A stretch of 64,000 nucleotides of DNA, taken from Bacillota bacterium (GTDB taxonomy: Bacteria > Bacillota > Clostridia > Christensenellales > Aristaeellaceae). Shown one piece after another: positions 46,475 through 55,590 of this stretch. Made by a program: the position numbers and the translations under genes. How positions within the stretch are numbered: position 1 is the stretch's first letter; every line of letters begins with the position of its first letter. The notes under the pieces are model-generated. The model had not been told where the DNA came from. It saw only the letters and a program-made list of their open reading frames with translations, and made no database searches. Location: the NCBI GenBank assembly GCA_023398575.1, contig JAEWSC010000010.1, positions 24,223 to 88,222 on the forward strand. Reading direction: 5' to 3'.

Positions 46475-46500
46475 AGGTTCAAATCCTCTCACCCAGACCA
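46475..46500 (+). repeat. att site 3 (26-bp tRNA-Pro 3' end)
   Basis: T-arm half, acceptor and CCA identical to 3269-3294. Right boundary of element B. Confidence 0.8.
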
Positions 46501-46501
46501 G

Positions 46502-46597
46502 AAAGAAACCGTTGAAAACATTAGGTTTTTAGCGGTTTTTCATTTATGTAGCATAACCTATTATTTACTTTCAAAATTTTTATTGCAACTTTTTTCT
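46502..46597 (+). repeat. Diverged copy of the tRNA-Pro downstream flank, with terminator
   Basis: Resembles 3296-3401: AAACCGTTGAAAAC...CGGTTTTT hairpin, then TTTATGT and a TTGCAACTTTTTT motif (46583-46595). A more diverged third copy lies at about 46924-47010 (AAACCGATGAAAATGCTAGC...). It gives the reconstituted tRNA a terminator after each insertion. Confidence 0.6.
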
Positions 46598-46681
46598 CCC
46601 CGCGCAGGCGGGGGTGATCCTATAAGTATCCACGTTTGCCGTTGTGGGAACGTCTTCTCCCCGAGCCCCTGGGGGTGATCC
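46593..46681. CRISPR. Two-repeat type I-E-like CRISPR relic
   Basis: Two 28-bp units (46593-46620 and 46654-46681) sharing TTCTCCCCG...GGGGGTGATCC with the inverted G/C core typical of I-E repeats, separated by 33 bp, so the 61-bp period is exactly that of I-E arrays. The stem centres differ (CGCAGGC versus AGCCCCT), so the units are decayed. No cas genes in the window. Confidence 0.5.
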
Positions 46682-47086
46682 GAGCTGCTTTGTTTTGAAA
46701 AAAGCGCCATGCGTTATACCCCTTGCCGTGGGCTTGCCAGTTTTTTCAACTGGGTCAAGCTCATGTTTGCTGCAATGAATCTCAAAAAGCTCGTTCTATA
46801 TCTGTGGAAATGTGGTCATCCATACTTGCATATTCTCACCTCTTGCTGCTTCTCCTCTCTACCTGTATCTTCTCATGCAAAAGCCCACTCTTCATAGCAT
46901 GAAAGGTGGGTTCTTCGACAGTTAAAAACCGATGAAAATGCTAGCTTTTTAGCTGTTTATTCTTTATGTGAAATAATCCATATTTGGTCTTCAAAATAGC
47001 TGCTACAAATTTTTCGCGGTTTCATTGATGAACGTCCTCAAAATCATGCTTATTTCATTTGAACTTCATCTTATTAACTCCTCCCC
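46682..47086. other. Gene-free stretch right of CRISPR relic
   Basis: No convincing gene. Contains the third, most diverged copy of the tRNA flank (about 46924-47010); otherwise unremarkable and AT-rich. Confidence 0.4.
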
Positions 47087-47115
47087 TTGACAATTAATTC
47101 AGAACTCATTACGAT
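47087..47115 (+). promoter_or_regulatory. Promoter of the diguanylate cyclase gene
   Basis: TTGACA (47087-47092), 17-bp spacer, TACGAT (47110-47115); 50 bp before ATG 47165. Confidence 0.7.
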
Positions 47116-47164
47116 ACCTATATATAGATCATGGTTAAAGTACCAGGTCAGGAGAAAATATAAT

Positions 47165-49468
47165 ATGGGAAACATTGCGCCCGACAAAGGGAAAACGATC
47201 TGTGTCATGATTGGCGATGTCAGCTACGATTATACATTGGAACTGATGAATGGTATTAATGCTGCGGCAGAGAGAATGGGCGTGCAGCTTTTTTATATGA
47301 CGGGAAAGCAAAAGCACGGTGCCCCAGTGGATCCGGATCTGGAATATGAAACAGTTTCACGATACAATAGCATATACGATTATGCAAGACTGGTCGGTGC
47401 AAATGCCTATATCATCTCATGCGGGTCGCTTTCTGGATTAGAGAATGATGCTGCATACCAACAATTCCTAAAACGTTTTGACGAAACTGCATACGTGGTT
47501 CTTCAAAAAGAAATTAGCATAGGCGGCTCTGGGAAGTCCTGCATTACAATCGAAAATTATAGCAGCTACTGCCAATGCATTGAACATCTGATACAAGCCC
47601 ACAACCATAAGAAGATAGCTCTCATTTCTGGCCCGAAGGACCACCCCGAAGCAAAGGAGCGGGAACGAGCATATCGTGACACAATGGAAAAGCATGGTCT
47701 TACAGTGGATGAGGGGATGGTTGTTTACGGCGACCTTTCAGGTTTTGTGGATGCGCAGGTTACTAAGTTGCTTACGGACCATGTGGATATTGAAGCCATT
47801 GCGTTTTGTAATGACGAGATGGCGAAAGCCGGCTACAGAGTATGTACAAAACGTGGTTTACGAATCGGAAAAGATATTGCCATAACAGGGTTTGACAACT
47901 TTACCACAGGCCGTACCATGACACCTCCCCTTACGACCATTTCGCAAAATGCATACAGAACCGGTGAGCTCTCCCTCATGCAAGCACTCGCCCTGTCAGA
48001 GGGAAAGTGTGTGTATCCCGTGAAGTTAAATACCAGTCTGCATATACGAAACTCATGTGGTTGCACTCACTTTGAGGATACGGAAATATTTGACGAAAAT
48101 GATTCGGACGTTGAGCAATACCTGGTCAATATAATCAATAATATACGTGCTGATCTTTTTTGGATGTATGTTCAGGACGGTCAGGAACATATGAAAAGTC
48201 TGCTGGGTAAGCTTTTGGATCATGTTTCTTACCTTGCTCTTTCTGACCCGCCCGCCGAACTGGATGAAGCGATACTTGACGCCTGGCTTACAGACTTCGC
48301 AGGGGATCTGAAAAGTTCTGGTGCTTTGATTGCCGAACGCTTGTATCATTATCTTTTTCAGATTTCAAATAATCCCGCGCATCCCCGTGTGAAAAATCTG
48401 TGCCGAATCCTACTCCATATTCAGGGCTTCCTTTTTTCTTATGAAACACGCGAGGCTACAAAGCGGTTCGAAAACTTCCGGGCTCAAGCTTGGTTTGTAC
48501 CTGAGTTCATTCAAGACCTTGTCGTTTTGGAAGATGAGGATGAAGGCGTATTTCGAAATGTTGTTGGGAAGCTGCGCAGCATCGGACTCGACAATTTGTT
48601 TATATGCCTGCTCCCGGATCCGCAGGTTTTGAGGGAAGCTAATCTTCAGAACACTCCGGATAAGCTGTTGCTTGCAGCATATCTAAGCGGCAGCGTATCC
48701 AAAGCTTTTCCGCGTTCCCGCATGCCTGTCATTGATAAGGCCCACCCCCTGTGTAATCTCCCCCACTTAAAAACCAACATCCATCTGATTAGCTTCAGTA
48801 TTTTTTCCGGAGATGTACAGTATGGTATCCTCCTGTGCGAGGCGAACAAAGAAAAGATCCCGCTTCTTCATGTAATTGGCCTTCAACTAGGCATCCTAAT
48901 CAATTTCCTTGACCTTAAAGTCAAAGAAAGAGTTGTAGGAAAAGAGCTTGAACTCATCCGTGAACGAATCGAAATATTAAACTTTCTCTCCGAGTATGAT
49001 TCCCTATGCAATGTATACAACCGGAGGGGATTTATTGAACGGGCCATACACATGAACAGGGAAAATACCGGAAGGAGTGCCTTCTGCGTTTTTATGGATC
49101 TCGATCACTTAAAGGAAATCAACGACTCTTTCGGTCATTCCTCTGGAGATGAAGCCATCTGTGTTGTCAGCGATATTCTGAAAAAAACGGTACGAGCCAA
49201 TGATTTAATAGCCCGGCTCGGCGGGGACGAGTTTGTTGGCATGTTCATTACGGATAATCCAGACTTTGAAACGATGTTCAGGTCTAGACTCAAAGATGCT
49301 TTTGAAGAATACAACCGCACCTCCCTAAAGCCATATTTTGTAGAGGTTTCTTTGGGAATTGCTTCCTTTACGTGCAGCCAAGGTTTGGAAACCAGCAAAA
49401 TCATCAATGAGGCTGACCTTTACCTTTACGATGAAAAGAAAAAAAAGCGTATAAGCGCACTGAAATAG
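47165..49468 (+). CDS. Diguanylate cyclase with LacI-type ligand-binding sensor
   Basis: 767 residues from ATG 47165 (AGGAG at 8 bp). Residues 10-310 form a periplasmic-binding-protein-like domain of the LacI/GalR class (ICVMIGDVSYDYTLELMNGI... KKIALISGP... AIAFCNDEMAKAGY... DIAITGFDN), without the DNA-binding HTH and without a signal peptide, so the sensor is cytosolic. A long helical middle follows, then GGDEF domain with intact RLGGDEFVG (about 683-691) and an RAND inhibitory I-site five residues before it. Makes cyclic di-GMP, probably gated by a sugar. In a decayed element or native chromosome. Confidence 0.88.
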   Translation: MGNIAPDKGKTICVMIGDVSYDYTLELMNGINAAAERMGVQLFYMTGKQKHGAPVDPDLEYETVSRYNSIYDYARLVGANAYIISCGSLSGLENDAAYQQFLKRFDETAYVVLQKEISIGGSGKSCITIENYSSYCQCIEHLIQAHNHKKIALISGPKDHPEAKERERAYRDTMEKHGLTVDEGMVVYGDLSGFVDAQVTKLLTDHVDIEAIAFCNDEMAKAGYRVCTKRGLRIGKDIAITGFDNFTTGRTMTPPLTTISQNAYRTGELSLMQALALSEGKCVYPVKLNTSLHIRNSCGCTHFEDTEIFDENDSDVEQYLVNIINNIRADLFWMYVQDGQEHMKSLLGKLLDHVSYLALSDPPAELDEAILDAWLTDFAGDLKSSGALIAERLYHYLFQISNNPAHPRVKNLCRILLHIQGFLFSYETREATKRFENFRAQAWFVPEFIQDLVVLEDEDEGVFRNVVGKLRSIGLDNLFICLLPDPQVLREANLQNTPDKLLLAAYLSGSVSKAFPRSRMPVIDKAHPLCNLPHLKTNIHLISFSIFSGDVQYGILLCEANKEKIPLLHVIGLQLGILINFLDLKVKERVVGKELELIRERIEILNFLSEYDSLCNVYNRRGFIERAIHMNRENTGRSAFCVFMDLDHLKEINDSFGHSSGDEAICVVSDILKKTVRANDLIARLGGDEFVGMFITDNPDFETMFRSRLKDAFEEYNRTSLKPYFVEVSLGIASFTCSQGLETSKIINEADLYLYDEKKKKRISALK

Positions 49469-49560
49469 CTCCCCTCCTAAAGTATCCTCTTGTGTAGTGC
49501 ATTTTCGACTTTTGTAGAAATGGAAAAGGATCATCTCCTCCACATATGTATATATTGGAA

Positions 49561-50230
49561 CCATCTGCCCACTGTATCTTCCGGTAGATAGAGCTTGCTG
49601 GCAGTCCTGTTCAAGTTATACATCTAGTCCGCATTTATCATCTTTTTTCTGAGCCGTTGCCTTATTAAATGAGTGTACACATTAACCATCGTTTCATAAT
49701 CGCCATGCCCTACCATCCTCATGGCAAAACCGGATCGAAGCTTGCCCTACGTAGTACCTTCTTTTAGTGTAGCTATGCCGGAAATTGTATTGCTTTATTT
49801 TGCAGGTCTGGTCATCGTAATACTCCTATCTAAAGGCCTTATCTTTTCTCTGCTTCTATCGTTCTCTTTTGGTATCCTTCCCAGCATTCACCATCATGCC
49901 TTCCACATGTGCATAACGACTGCCAGAGATAGTAGATTCCTCTCACCCTCCTACGAAAACGCCCATGCCTAATGAATTCCACCGCATTGATTTAAGATAG
50001 TGATCTACGATTTGAGTAATACACCCACTTGTCTATAGCTTCCTCTTTTAAGGCCCCCACTGTCATTTTATTGTGCACATAAATGATATCTCGCCGTATG
50101 CAGACCGCTTCCTCCTCCTAAACGAATTTACTCTACCAAATAATTGATTGAATTGTGATTTGCCGACTTCCTCGTAATTGCTCAGAAAATTTTGAGTGTC
50201 TGTAAACTGGATGGCTGAGATAAAGATAAT
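49561..50230 (-). pseudogene. Decayed tyrosine integrase, sister of element A integrase
   Basis: On the minus strand the DNA aligns base by base with the element A integrase: 49566-49740 with 5675-5850 (end of gene: YQPEE/LYQP, WMYDL, VNVYTH, WMVGHADYETT), then with gaps 50060-50125 with 6150-6220 (KTTVGDLK, IIYVR region) and 50130-50220 with about 6450-6540. Frameshifts, stops and a missing middle make it non-functional. It reads toward att site 3, as the intact gene reads toward att site 1. Marks a third, dead element (C). Confidence 0.75.
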
Positions 50231-50487
50231 TGCTGATCTATGCAAGAAGGCATACATCCACGGGTCGTTGATTTTGCATAATTGATTTCTGTCCTATTCA
50301 TCATAGTGCGGCATCGATGCTTTAACATTCACAACATGGTGTGCGCTATAACAGGATAAAACACTTTCGGCGTATTGACTTTTTATTAGAACATGATAAT
50401 ATAGATGCGATGATTGGAATAAACAATCTATATTTAAAACAATCATTATTGGCATATTCAAAGTTATGGATTCTAGAGGTGATGCTG

Positions 50488-51423
50488 GTGATTCTGACAG
50501 TAACATTGACACCTGCACTGGATAAGACTGTTGTTGTACCGGGTTTTTCGATGAATACAGTAAATCGTATCCAGTCCATCCGTGTAGATGCTGGTGGAAA
50601 AGGTATCAATGTATCTAAAACACTCCACGTTATAGGCGGTACCAGTGTGGCAATTGGTATTTTAGGGGGTAGCAACGGCGAATTTATTCGGGACAGCCTT
50701 GATCAGCAGGGCATAAAAAACGACTTTGTTTTTGTTCGTGACAACACTAGAGTGAACCTGAAAATTATCGATCCGGACAACCATACCAACACGGACATCA
50801 ACGAACCCGGAGCACCAGTAACGTCTGATGACTTAAATGCTGTTCTAAAAATCGCACAAAACAGACTTAAGCGCGGCGACATTGTGGTATTGGCGGGCAA
50901 GGCGCCGCAAGGCACAGCAGACACGTTGTTCGCTGATTGGGTTACATCCTTCCGCGCTATGGGTGTAAAAGTTTTTATGGATGCAGACGGAGGCCTACTT
51001 GCCCAAGGTGTAAAAGCAAAGCCGTTACTCATTAAGCCAAACGAGGATGAACTCGCAAGGCTTGTTGGGAAAAGGCTTATAGGTTTGGAAGATATGGTTC
51101 AAGCCGCCAAAGCGTTGGTTGCACATGGGATTGAAACTGTAGTTGTTTCGATGGGTGGTGACGGCGCGCTATTTGTGCGTGAACATGAGATATTGCGAGG
51201 CCACGGTTTAAAAGTACCGGTACAAAGCACTGTTGGGGCGGGAGATTCTATGATGGCCGCATTATGCTATGGCGAAGATGTGGGTAAGTCCTTTGAAGAA
51301 ACCTGCAAACTCGCCATGGCGGTAAGTGCAGCCACTGTCATGCGTCCCGGTACGCAGGCTGCCGCGGCAGAAGATATTGAATCACTTCTCGAGCAGGTTA
51401 ATCTGGAGAAAGTAGCATTTTAA
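50488..51423 (+). CDS. PfkB-family hexose-phosphate kinase (1-phosphofructokinase / tagatose-6-P kinase type)
   Basis: 311 residues from GTG 50488 (GAGGTG at 6 bp; ATG 50482 is an alternative). N-terminus VILTVTLTPALDKTVVV and VDAGGKGINVSKTL are the FruK/LacC signatures; VGAGDSMMAAL holds the catalytic Asp and anion hole. The enzyme phosphorylates a ketose monophosphate to the bisphosphate with ATP. It leads a group with the dehydrogenase just downstream (35-bp gap), so a ketose or polyol phosphate route is likely. Confidence 0.88.
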   Translation: MILTVTLTPALDKTVVVPGFSMNTVNRIQSIRVDAGGKGINVSKTLHVIGGTSVAIGILGGSNGEFIRDSLDQQGIKNDFVFVRDNTRVNLKIIDPDNHTNTDINEPGAPVTSDDLNAVLKIAQNRLKRGDIVVLAGKAPQGTADTLFADWVTSFRAMGVKVFMDADGGLLAQGVKAKPLLIKPNEDELARLVGKRLIGLEDMVQAAKALVAHGIETVVVSMGGDGALFVREHEILRGHGLKVPVQSTVGAGDSMMAALCYGEDVGKSFEETCKLAMAVSAATVMRPGTQAAAAEDIESLLEQVNLEKVAF

Positions 51424-51458
51424 TTTACCCTAACCCTAAACAGGAAAGGACGATCAAC

Positions 51459-52712
51459 ATGAAAACCAAAGCACTACGGCTGTATGGTGCCTCGGATTTG
51501 CGACTGGAAGAGTTTGAACTGCCGGATATTAGTGACGACGAGATTCTAGCAGAAGTCATTTCAGACAGCATATGCATGTCTACCTATAAATGCGCCACGC
51601 TGGGTACGCAGCACAAGCGTGTTCCAAAAGACGCGGCAGAAAACCCTGTTATTATGGGACATGAGTTTGCAGGCAACATTGTCAAGGTGGGTAAAAACCA
51701 TCAGGACAAGTTTAAACCTGGCATGAAGTATACGCTGCAGCCAGCTCTTAATTACAAAGGAACCATGTGGTCGCCCGGTTATTCCTACAAGTATTTCGGC
51801 GGAGATTGCACTTATACCATTATTCCCGCCGAAGTAATGGAACTGGGTTGCCTTCTTGAGTATAAAGGGGAAGCTTATTTTGAAGCATCGCTGGCCGAGC
51901 CCCTCAGCTGCTCTATCGGTGCCTTCCATGGAGCCTTCCACACCAAAATGGGTGTATACCATCACGAAATGGGTATCAAAGACGGCGGCAAGATGGTCAT
52001 ATTAGCCGGTGCAGGTCCAATGGGCTTAGGCATGATCGATTACACGCTTCATGGCGACAGACAACCCTCATTGCTTGTGGTAACAGACATAGACCAGGCC
52101 CGTTTGGAGAAGGCACGCAAGCTCTTCCCCCAGGAAGATGCACAGCGGCATGGCGTTCAGCTGATCTTTGTGGACACATCTGCCATGGAGTATCCAGTAG
52201 AATATTTGAAGGAAATTTCAGTTGGTGGATTCGACGATGTTTTTGTTTATGCTCCTGTTCGCTCCCTGCTGAACATGGCATCTGACATACTTGGACGGGA
52301 TGGCTGCTTAAATTTCTTTGCCGGCCCCACAGATACACAATTTAGTGCAGAGCTGAACTATTATGACGTACACTACAATTCCACCCATGTCATCGGAACA
52401 ACCGGCGGCAATACAGATGACATGATTGAAGCTTTACGGCTGACCGAGCAAGGCCGCATTCGTCCTGCGGTCATGGTTTCTCACATCGGCGGACTGGATA
52501 GCGCAGGTGAAACGACTTTACATCTGCCTAGTATTCCCGGCGGGAAGAAGCTGATTTACACTGGCATCAGCATGCCGTTAACCGACATTGATGATTTTGC
52601 AAAATTGGGCGAAAGCGACGAGCGCTTCGCCAAGCTTGCCGAAATTGTGGAACGTCACAATGGGTTGTGGTGCACGGAGGCTGAAAAATACTTGCTGGCC
52701 AACTGGCGTTAA
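51459..52712 (+). CDS. Zinc-type dehydrogenase, L-sorbose-1-phosphate reductase-like
   Basis: 417 residues; AGGAAAGGA ribosome site. Medium-chain dehydrogenase fold: GroES-like N-terminal half (VIMGHEFAGNIVKVG), NAD(P)-binding Rossmann (MVILAGAGPMGLGMIDYTL). It resembles the SorE group in its length and FGGDCTYTIIPAE region; the usual catalytic Cys of classic alcohol dehydrogenases stands in SICMST. SorE converts sorbose 1-phosphate to glucitol 6-phosphate. Substrate here unproven. Followed by a terminator. Confidence 0.82.
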   Translation: MKTKALRLYGASDLRLEEFELPDISDDEILAEVISDSICMSTYKCATLGTQHKRVPKDAAENPVIMGHEFAGNIVKVGKNHQDKFKPGMKYTLQPALNYKGTMWSPGYSYKYFGGDCTYTIIPAEVMELGCLLEYKGEAYFEASLAEPLSCSIGAFHGAFHTKMGVYHHEMGIKDGGKMVILAGAGPMGLGMIDYTLHGDRQPSLLVVTDIDQARLEKARKLFPQEDAQRHGVQLIFVDTSAMEYPVEYLKEISVGGFDDVFVYAPVRSLLNMASDILGRDGCLNFFAGPTDTQFSAELNYYDVHYNSTHVIGTTGGNTDDMIEALRLTEQGRIRPAVMVSHIGGLDSAGETTLHLPSIPGGKKLIYTGISMPLTDIDDFAKLGESDERFAKLAEIVERHNGLWCTEAEKYLLANWR

Positions 52713-52730
52713 CAAACACGTAAATAATGT

Positions 52731-52772
52731 CGGAACGGGTGGGCCACAGCGCTGCCTAGTTCCGGCTTTTTT
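52731..52772 (+). terminator. Terminator after the dehydrogenase gene
   Basis: CGGAAC (52731-52736) and GTTCCG (52759-52764) enclose a GC-rich loop, then GCTTTTTT. Confidence 0.6.
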
Positions 52773-52843
52773 AAAGTGCGTAAAATATTCTCTTTCTATT
52801 TTTAAACCTCATTTTTTTAGCTTATATAGGAAAGGATGCAAAA

Positions 52844-54370
52844 ATGAAAGAGCAACTGATTCTAACATTGGATGCCGGTACAACAGGCATAAAATGTTCG
52901 ACCTTTTCAGTAGATGGAACAATGCAATTTAGCTGTGTAGAAAGCTACAAAACCTACTATCATGCTGCAGGCTGGGCGCAGCAAAAGCCTGCAGAGCAGC
53001 TCCATGCCGCATTAAAAGCGATTGGCTTAACATTAGAACATGTGCATGCAGAAGAAATCTGTGCACTAGTCTTTACGGGAACGATGAACGGGTGCATTGC
53101 AATTGATAAAACGGGCGAAGCATTGTATGATAATATTATTCACTCTGATGTGAGAACGGAACGTCAAGCCGCGGAAATTGCCAGGCGCGTACCGCTTGAG
53201 CAGTATTATCACACGACCGGCAATCGAATAGATGTTCACTCAGGGCATCCCAAGTACATGTGGCTTCGAGAACACGAGTCTGAAATATATAAAAAAACAA
53301 GCAAATTTGTTAATATTAAAGATTACTTGTATGGGCACTTTACAGGCATCCACGGACAAACAGACCGAAGCGATGCGTCATTATGCAATTGCTTGGACAT
53401 CAAAAGTGGAGACTGGGCATATGACATTTTGCGCGAAACAGGCATCGACATAAGTAAAATGCCGCAGCTGCGCACGTCTACAGATGTAACAGGTACAATA
53501 TGCAGCAAATACGCCCGTCTGACTGGTTTGCCCGAAGGTCTTCCCGTCGCCATCGGTGCAGGTGACGGTGCTTGCGCAGCGCATGGTGCCCGCGACAATA
53601 TTCCTGGTGCAGCGTATATGAACATTGGATCATCTGCATGGGTAAGCGGTATGAGCAAAACCCCTGTACTAGATGCACAGATGCGCCTATTCAGTTACTT
53701 TGACGCAGACGAAACATGCTACAACGTTTGCGGAACGGTGCAATGCGGTGCGGCAGCATCCAACTGGGCGATTGAAACCCTGATATATCCTGGCAGCCAT
53801 GCTGAAGAATGCGATTTTTCAGCCTTGGAGGCCATGGCCTGCGGTGTTCCTGCAGGGGCACAGGGCGTCTTTTTTCTGCCCACATTGATGGGAGAGCGTA
53901 CCCCATGGTGGACTGCTAAAGCGTCGGGCCTTTTGATGGGTTTTACGCTTTATCACGGGCGTGAGCATATTGCCAGAGCTGTATACGAAGGTGTGATGCA
54001 ATCCCTTCGTCATTGCGGGGAAATTTTGCGTGACAACAATCTTGCGTATGAATCTCTTATGCTCATAGGCGGAGGCGCAAAAAGTAAGCTTTGGGCGCAA
54101 ATGGCAGCCTCCATGTTTAATACGCAAATTAATGTACACAAAACGCCTCATGAAGCGACCAGTTTAGGCGCGTCGTTTGTGGCCGGCGTCGGTATTGGCT
54201 TGTACAGAGACTTCCATGATGCAGCAGCAAAGATTCGTGTTGACCACACATATCATCCGGATAAAGCTCATGTTCAAACGTATCGTAAGCATTTTGAGGC
54301 ATATTGTGGGCTGTATCCATGCGCAAAGCAAACATTTGAAAAGGTATTTGAATACCAGCAGTCGCTGTAA
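52844..54370 (+). CDS. FGGY-family carbohydrate kinase (xylulokinase-like)
   Basis: 508 residues; ATATAGGAAAGG upstream. N-terminal phosphate loop ILTLDAGTTGIKCSTFS, the sugar-contact region WAQQKP, second domain with AIGAGDGACAAHGA (catalytic Asp in GAGDG) and NIGSSAWVSG, and the C-terminal LIGGGAKSKLWAQMAASMF signature. Phosphorylates a pentulose or similar sugar/polyol. Specificity cannot be fixed by eye. Separated by a terminator from the previous gene and by a palindrome from deoR. Confidence 0.9.
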   Translation: MKEQLILTLDAGTTGIKCSTFSVDGTMQFSCVESYKTYYHAAGWAQQKPAEQLHAALKAIGLTLEHVHAEEICALVFTGTMNGCIAIDKTGEALYDNIIHSDVRTERQAAEIARRVPLEQYYHTTGNRIDVHSGHPKYMWLREHESEIYKKTSKFVNIKDYLYGHFTGIHGQTDRSDASLCNCLDIKSGDWAYDILRETGIDISKMPQLRTSTDVTGTICSKYARLTGLPEGLPVAIGAGDGACAAHGARDNIPGAAYMNIGSSAWVSGMSKTPVLDAQMRLFSYFDADETCYNVCGTVQCGAAASNWAIETLIYPGSHAEECDFSALEAMACGVPAGAQGVFFLPTLMGERTPWWTAKASGLLMGFTLYHGREHIARAVYEGVMQSLRHCGEILRDNNLAYESLMLIGGGAKSKLWAQMAASMFNTQINVHKTPHEATSLGASFVAGVGIGLYRDFHDAAAKIRVDHTYHPDKAHVQTYRKHFEAYCGLYPCAKQTFEKVFEYQQSL

Positions 54371-54384
54371 TGATCTGTATTTGG

Positions 54385-54409
54385 GATTCCCTTTTCACAA
54401 AAGGGAATC
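54385..54409. promoter_or_regulatory. Perfect palindrome between kinase and deoR (operator or terminator)
   Basis: GATTCCCTTTT-cac-AAAAGGGAATC; no T-run after it, and a TATAAT (54431-54436) lies 21 bp downstream. Probably an operator for the DeoR protein or an mRNA hairpin. Confidence 0.55.
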
Positions 54410-54470
54410 GAAATAATGAAACGGTTATGCTATAATAATTCAATAAACGACGAATGGAGCATAATAGCGA

Positions 54471-55229
54471 ATGAAAATGGAAGAGCGTAGAAAGAAAATT
54501 GTAGAAATGGTCAACAAAGAAGGAAATGTAAGCTTTGCTCGACTCAAAGCACAATTTAGCCCTATCTCCGAAATGACCCTTCGCCGTGACTTGGAAAGCT
54601 TGGACAAGGCCGGCGACGTCATCCGCGTACACGGCGGTGTGAAATCCGTTGATGTAGTAATTGGAACCGATGATCTCTTGTTCAAACGCAGCGTTCGCAA
54701 CATAGAAGCCAAGGAAATTATTGCTCAAAAGGCTGTTGATTTGTTGCGTGTTAATACAGCCATTTATCTTGACTCTGGATCTACAACAACATTGTTGGCA
54801 CATTATATACCCGATGAACACTACATGATTTTTACCAGCGGAATCTCATGCGTTCAAGAGCTGCTTCGCTTATCCGAGGCGCAAGTTCATGTGGTGGGCG
54901 GCAGAGTAAACCGTGCCAGCCAAAGTACCTGCTCATCCAAAAGCTTGAATTATCTGGATAATATCAACTTTCAGACAGCGTTCCTCGGCGTTACGGGTTT
55001 TACATTGGATCACGGCTTTACTTGCGGTACTGAAGATGAGTGCGAGTTGAAACGTGCGGTAATCCGAAATACTGATGTTACCGTTGCACTGATGGATTCA
55101 ACCAAAGCAGGTGTGGGAAGTACCTTCACCTATGCAATGCTTGAAGAAATTGACATCGTTGTGAGCGATGGGCAGTTAGATCGCAAAACAATCCAGGCGT
55201 TGGAACAAGCTGGTGTGACAGTGCTATAA
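54471..55229 (+). CDS. DeoR-family transcriptional repressor
   Basis: 252 residues. N-terminal HTH of DeoR type (VSFARLKAQFSPISEMTLRRDLESLDKAGDVIRVHGG), then the sugar-phosphate-binding domain of the DeoR/ISOCOT class (IYLDSGSTTTLLAHYI, VVGGRVN, FLGVTGF, MDSTKAG). Binds a phosphorylated sugar and releases DNA. It stands between the kinase/dehydrogenase group and the transport operon and probably controls both. Start ATG 54471 rather than 54477, both possible. Confidence 0.92.
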   Translation: MKMEERRKKIVEMVNKEGNVSFARLKAQFSPISEMTLRRDLESLDKAGDVIRVHGGVKSVDVVIGTDDLLFKRSVRNIEAKEIIAQKAVDLLRVNTAIYLDSGSTTTLLAHYIPDEHYMIFTSGISCVQELLRLSEAQVHVVGGRVNRASQSTCSSKSLNYLDNINFQTAFLGVTGFTLDHGFTCGTEDECELKRAVIRNTDVTVALMDSTKAGVGSTFTYAMLEEIDIVVSDGQLDRKTIQALEQAGVTVL

Positions 55230-55309
55230 CGTGATAGCATATTTTTATTGCATGGATAAAGCATTTAATCTATATTTGGGTAATTAGACCATTCTTAACA
55301 CTTTCTTGT

Positions 55310-55350
55310 GAGTGTCTGTGCGATTCAAATACGCGGGCACTCCTTTTTTT
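55310..55350 (+). terminator. Terminator of deoR
   Basis: GAGTGTC...GCG / CGC.GGCACTC stem, then CTTTTTTTC. Confidence 0.65.
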
Positions 55351-55508
55351 CTACGTATCATTTGATCATATACAACAGATTTTGCACAAGAACAAATTTT
55401 TGTAAAGATTTCATCACGTATATACATGGCCAAAACAGTGATTTTTCAACAAAAAATCCATACGTTAATATCTTTTTCATTTTTCTGCTCATCTACCATC
55501 TTATATCC

Positions 55509-55537
55509 TTGACATTCATTGCACTTCCGTGTATGAT
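55509..55537 (+). promoter_or_regulatory. Promoter of the second ABC uptake operon
   Basis: TTGACA (55509-55514), 17-bp spacer, TATGAT (55532-55537). The 240-bp leader to the binding-protein gene has no clear riboswitch. Confidence 0.7.
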
Positions 55538-55573
55538 ATTCAAAAAGCTTGAAACAAACTTTTTTACGTTCTA

Positions 55574-55590
55574 TACGAACCTAATTCGTA
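55574..55590. promoter_or_regulatory. Candidate operator
   Basis: TACGAA-cctaa-TTCGTA, a perfect dyad 37 bp after the -10 box, where a DeoR repressor would block transcription. Confidence 0.4.

Larger units (their letters stand above)
42452..46500. mobile_element. Element B: 4-kb integrated remnant in the same tRNA site
   Basis: Lies between att sites 2 and 3. Integrase at its right end reading toward att site 3; AAAGTACACGTTT repeats just inside both ends, different from those of element A. Two genes are cut short at a shared junction (about 44590), so it is an internally deleted element. Confidence 0.65.

Noticed and set aside
49721..49972. 83-codon plus-strand frame
   Set aside because: Lies antisense to the decayed integrase; no ribosome site.
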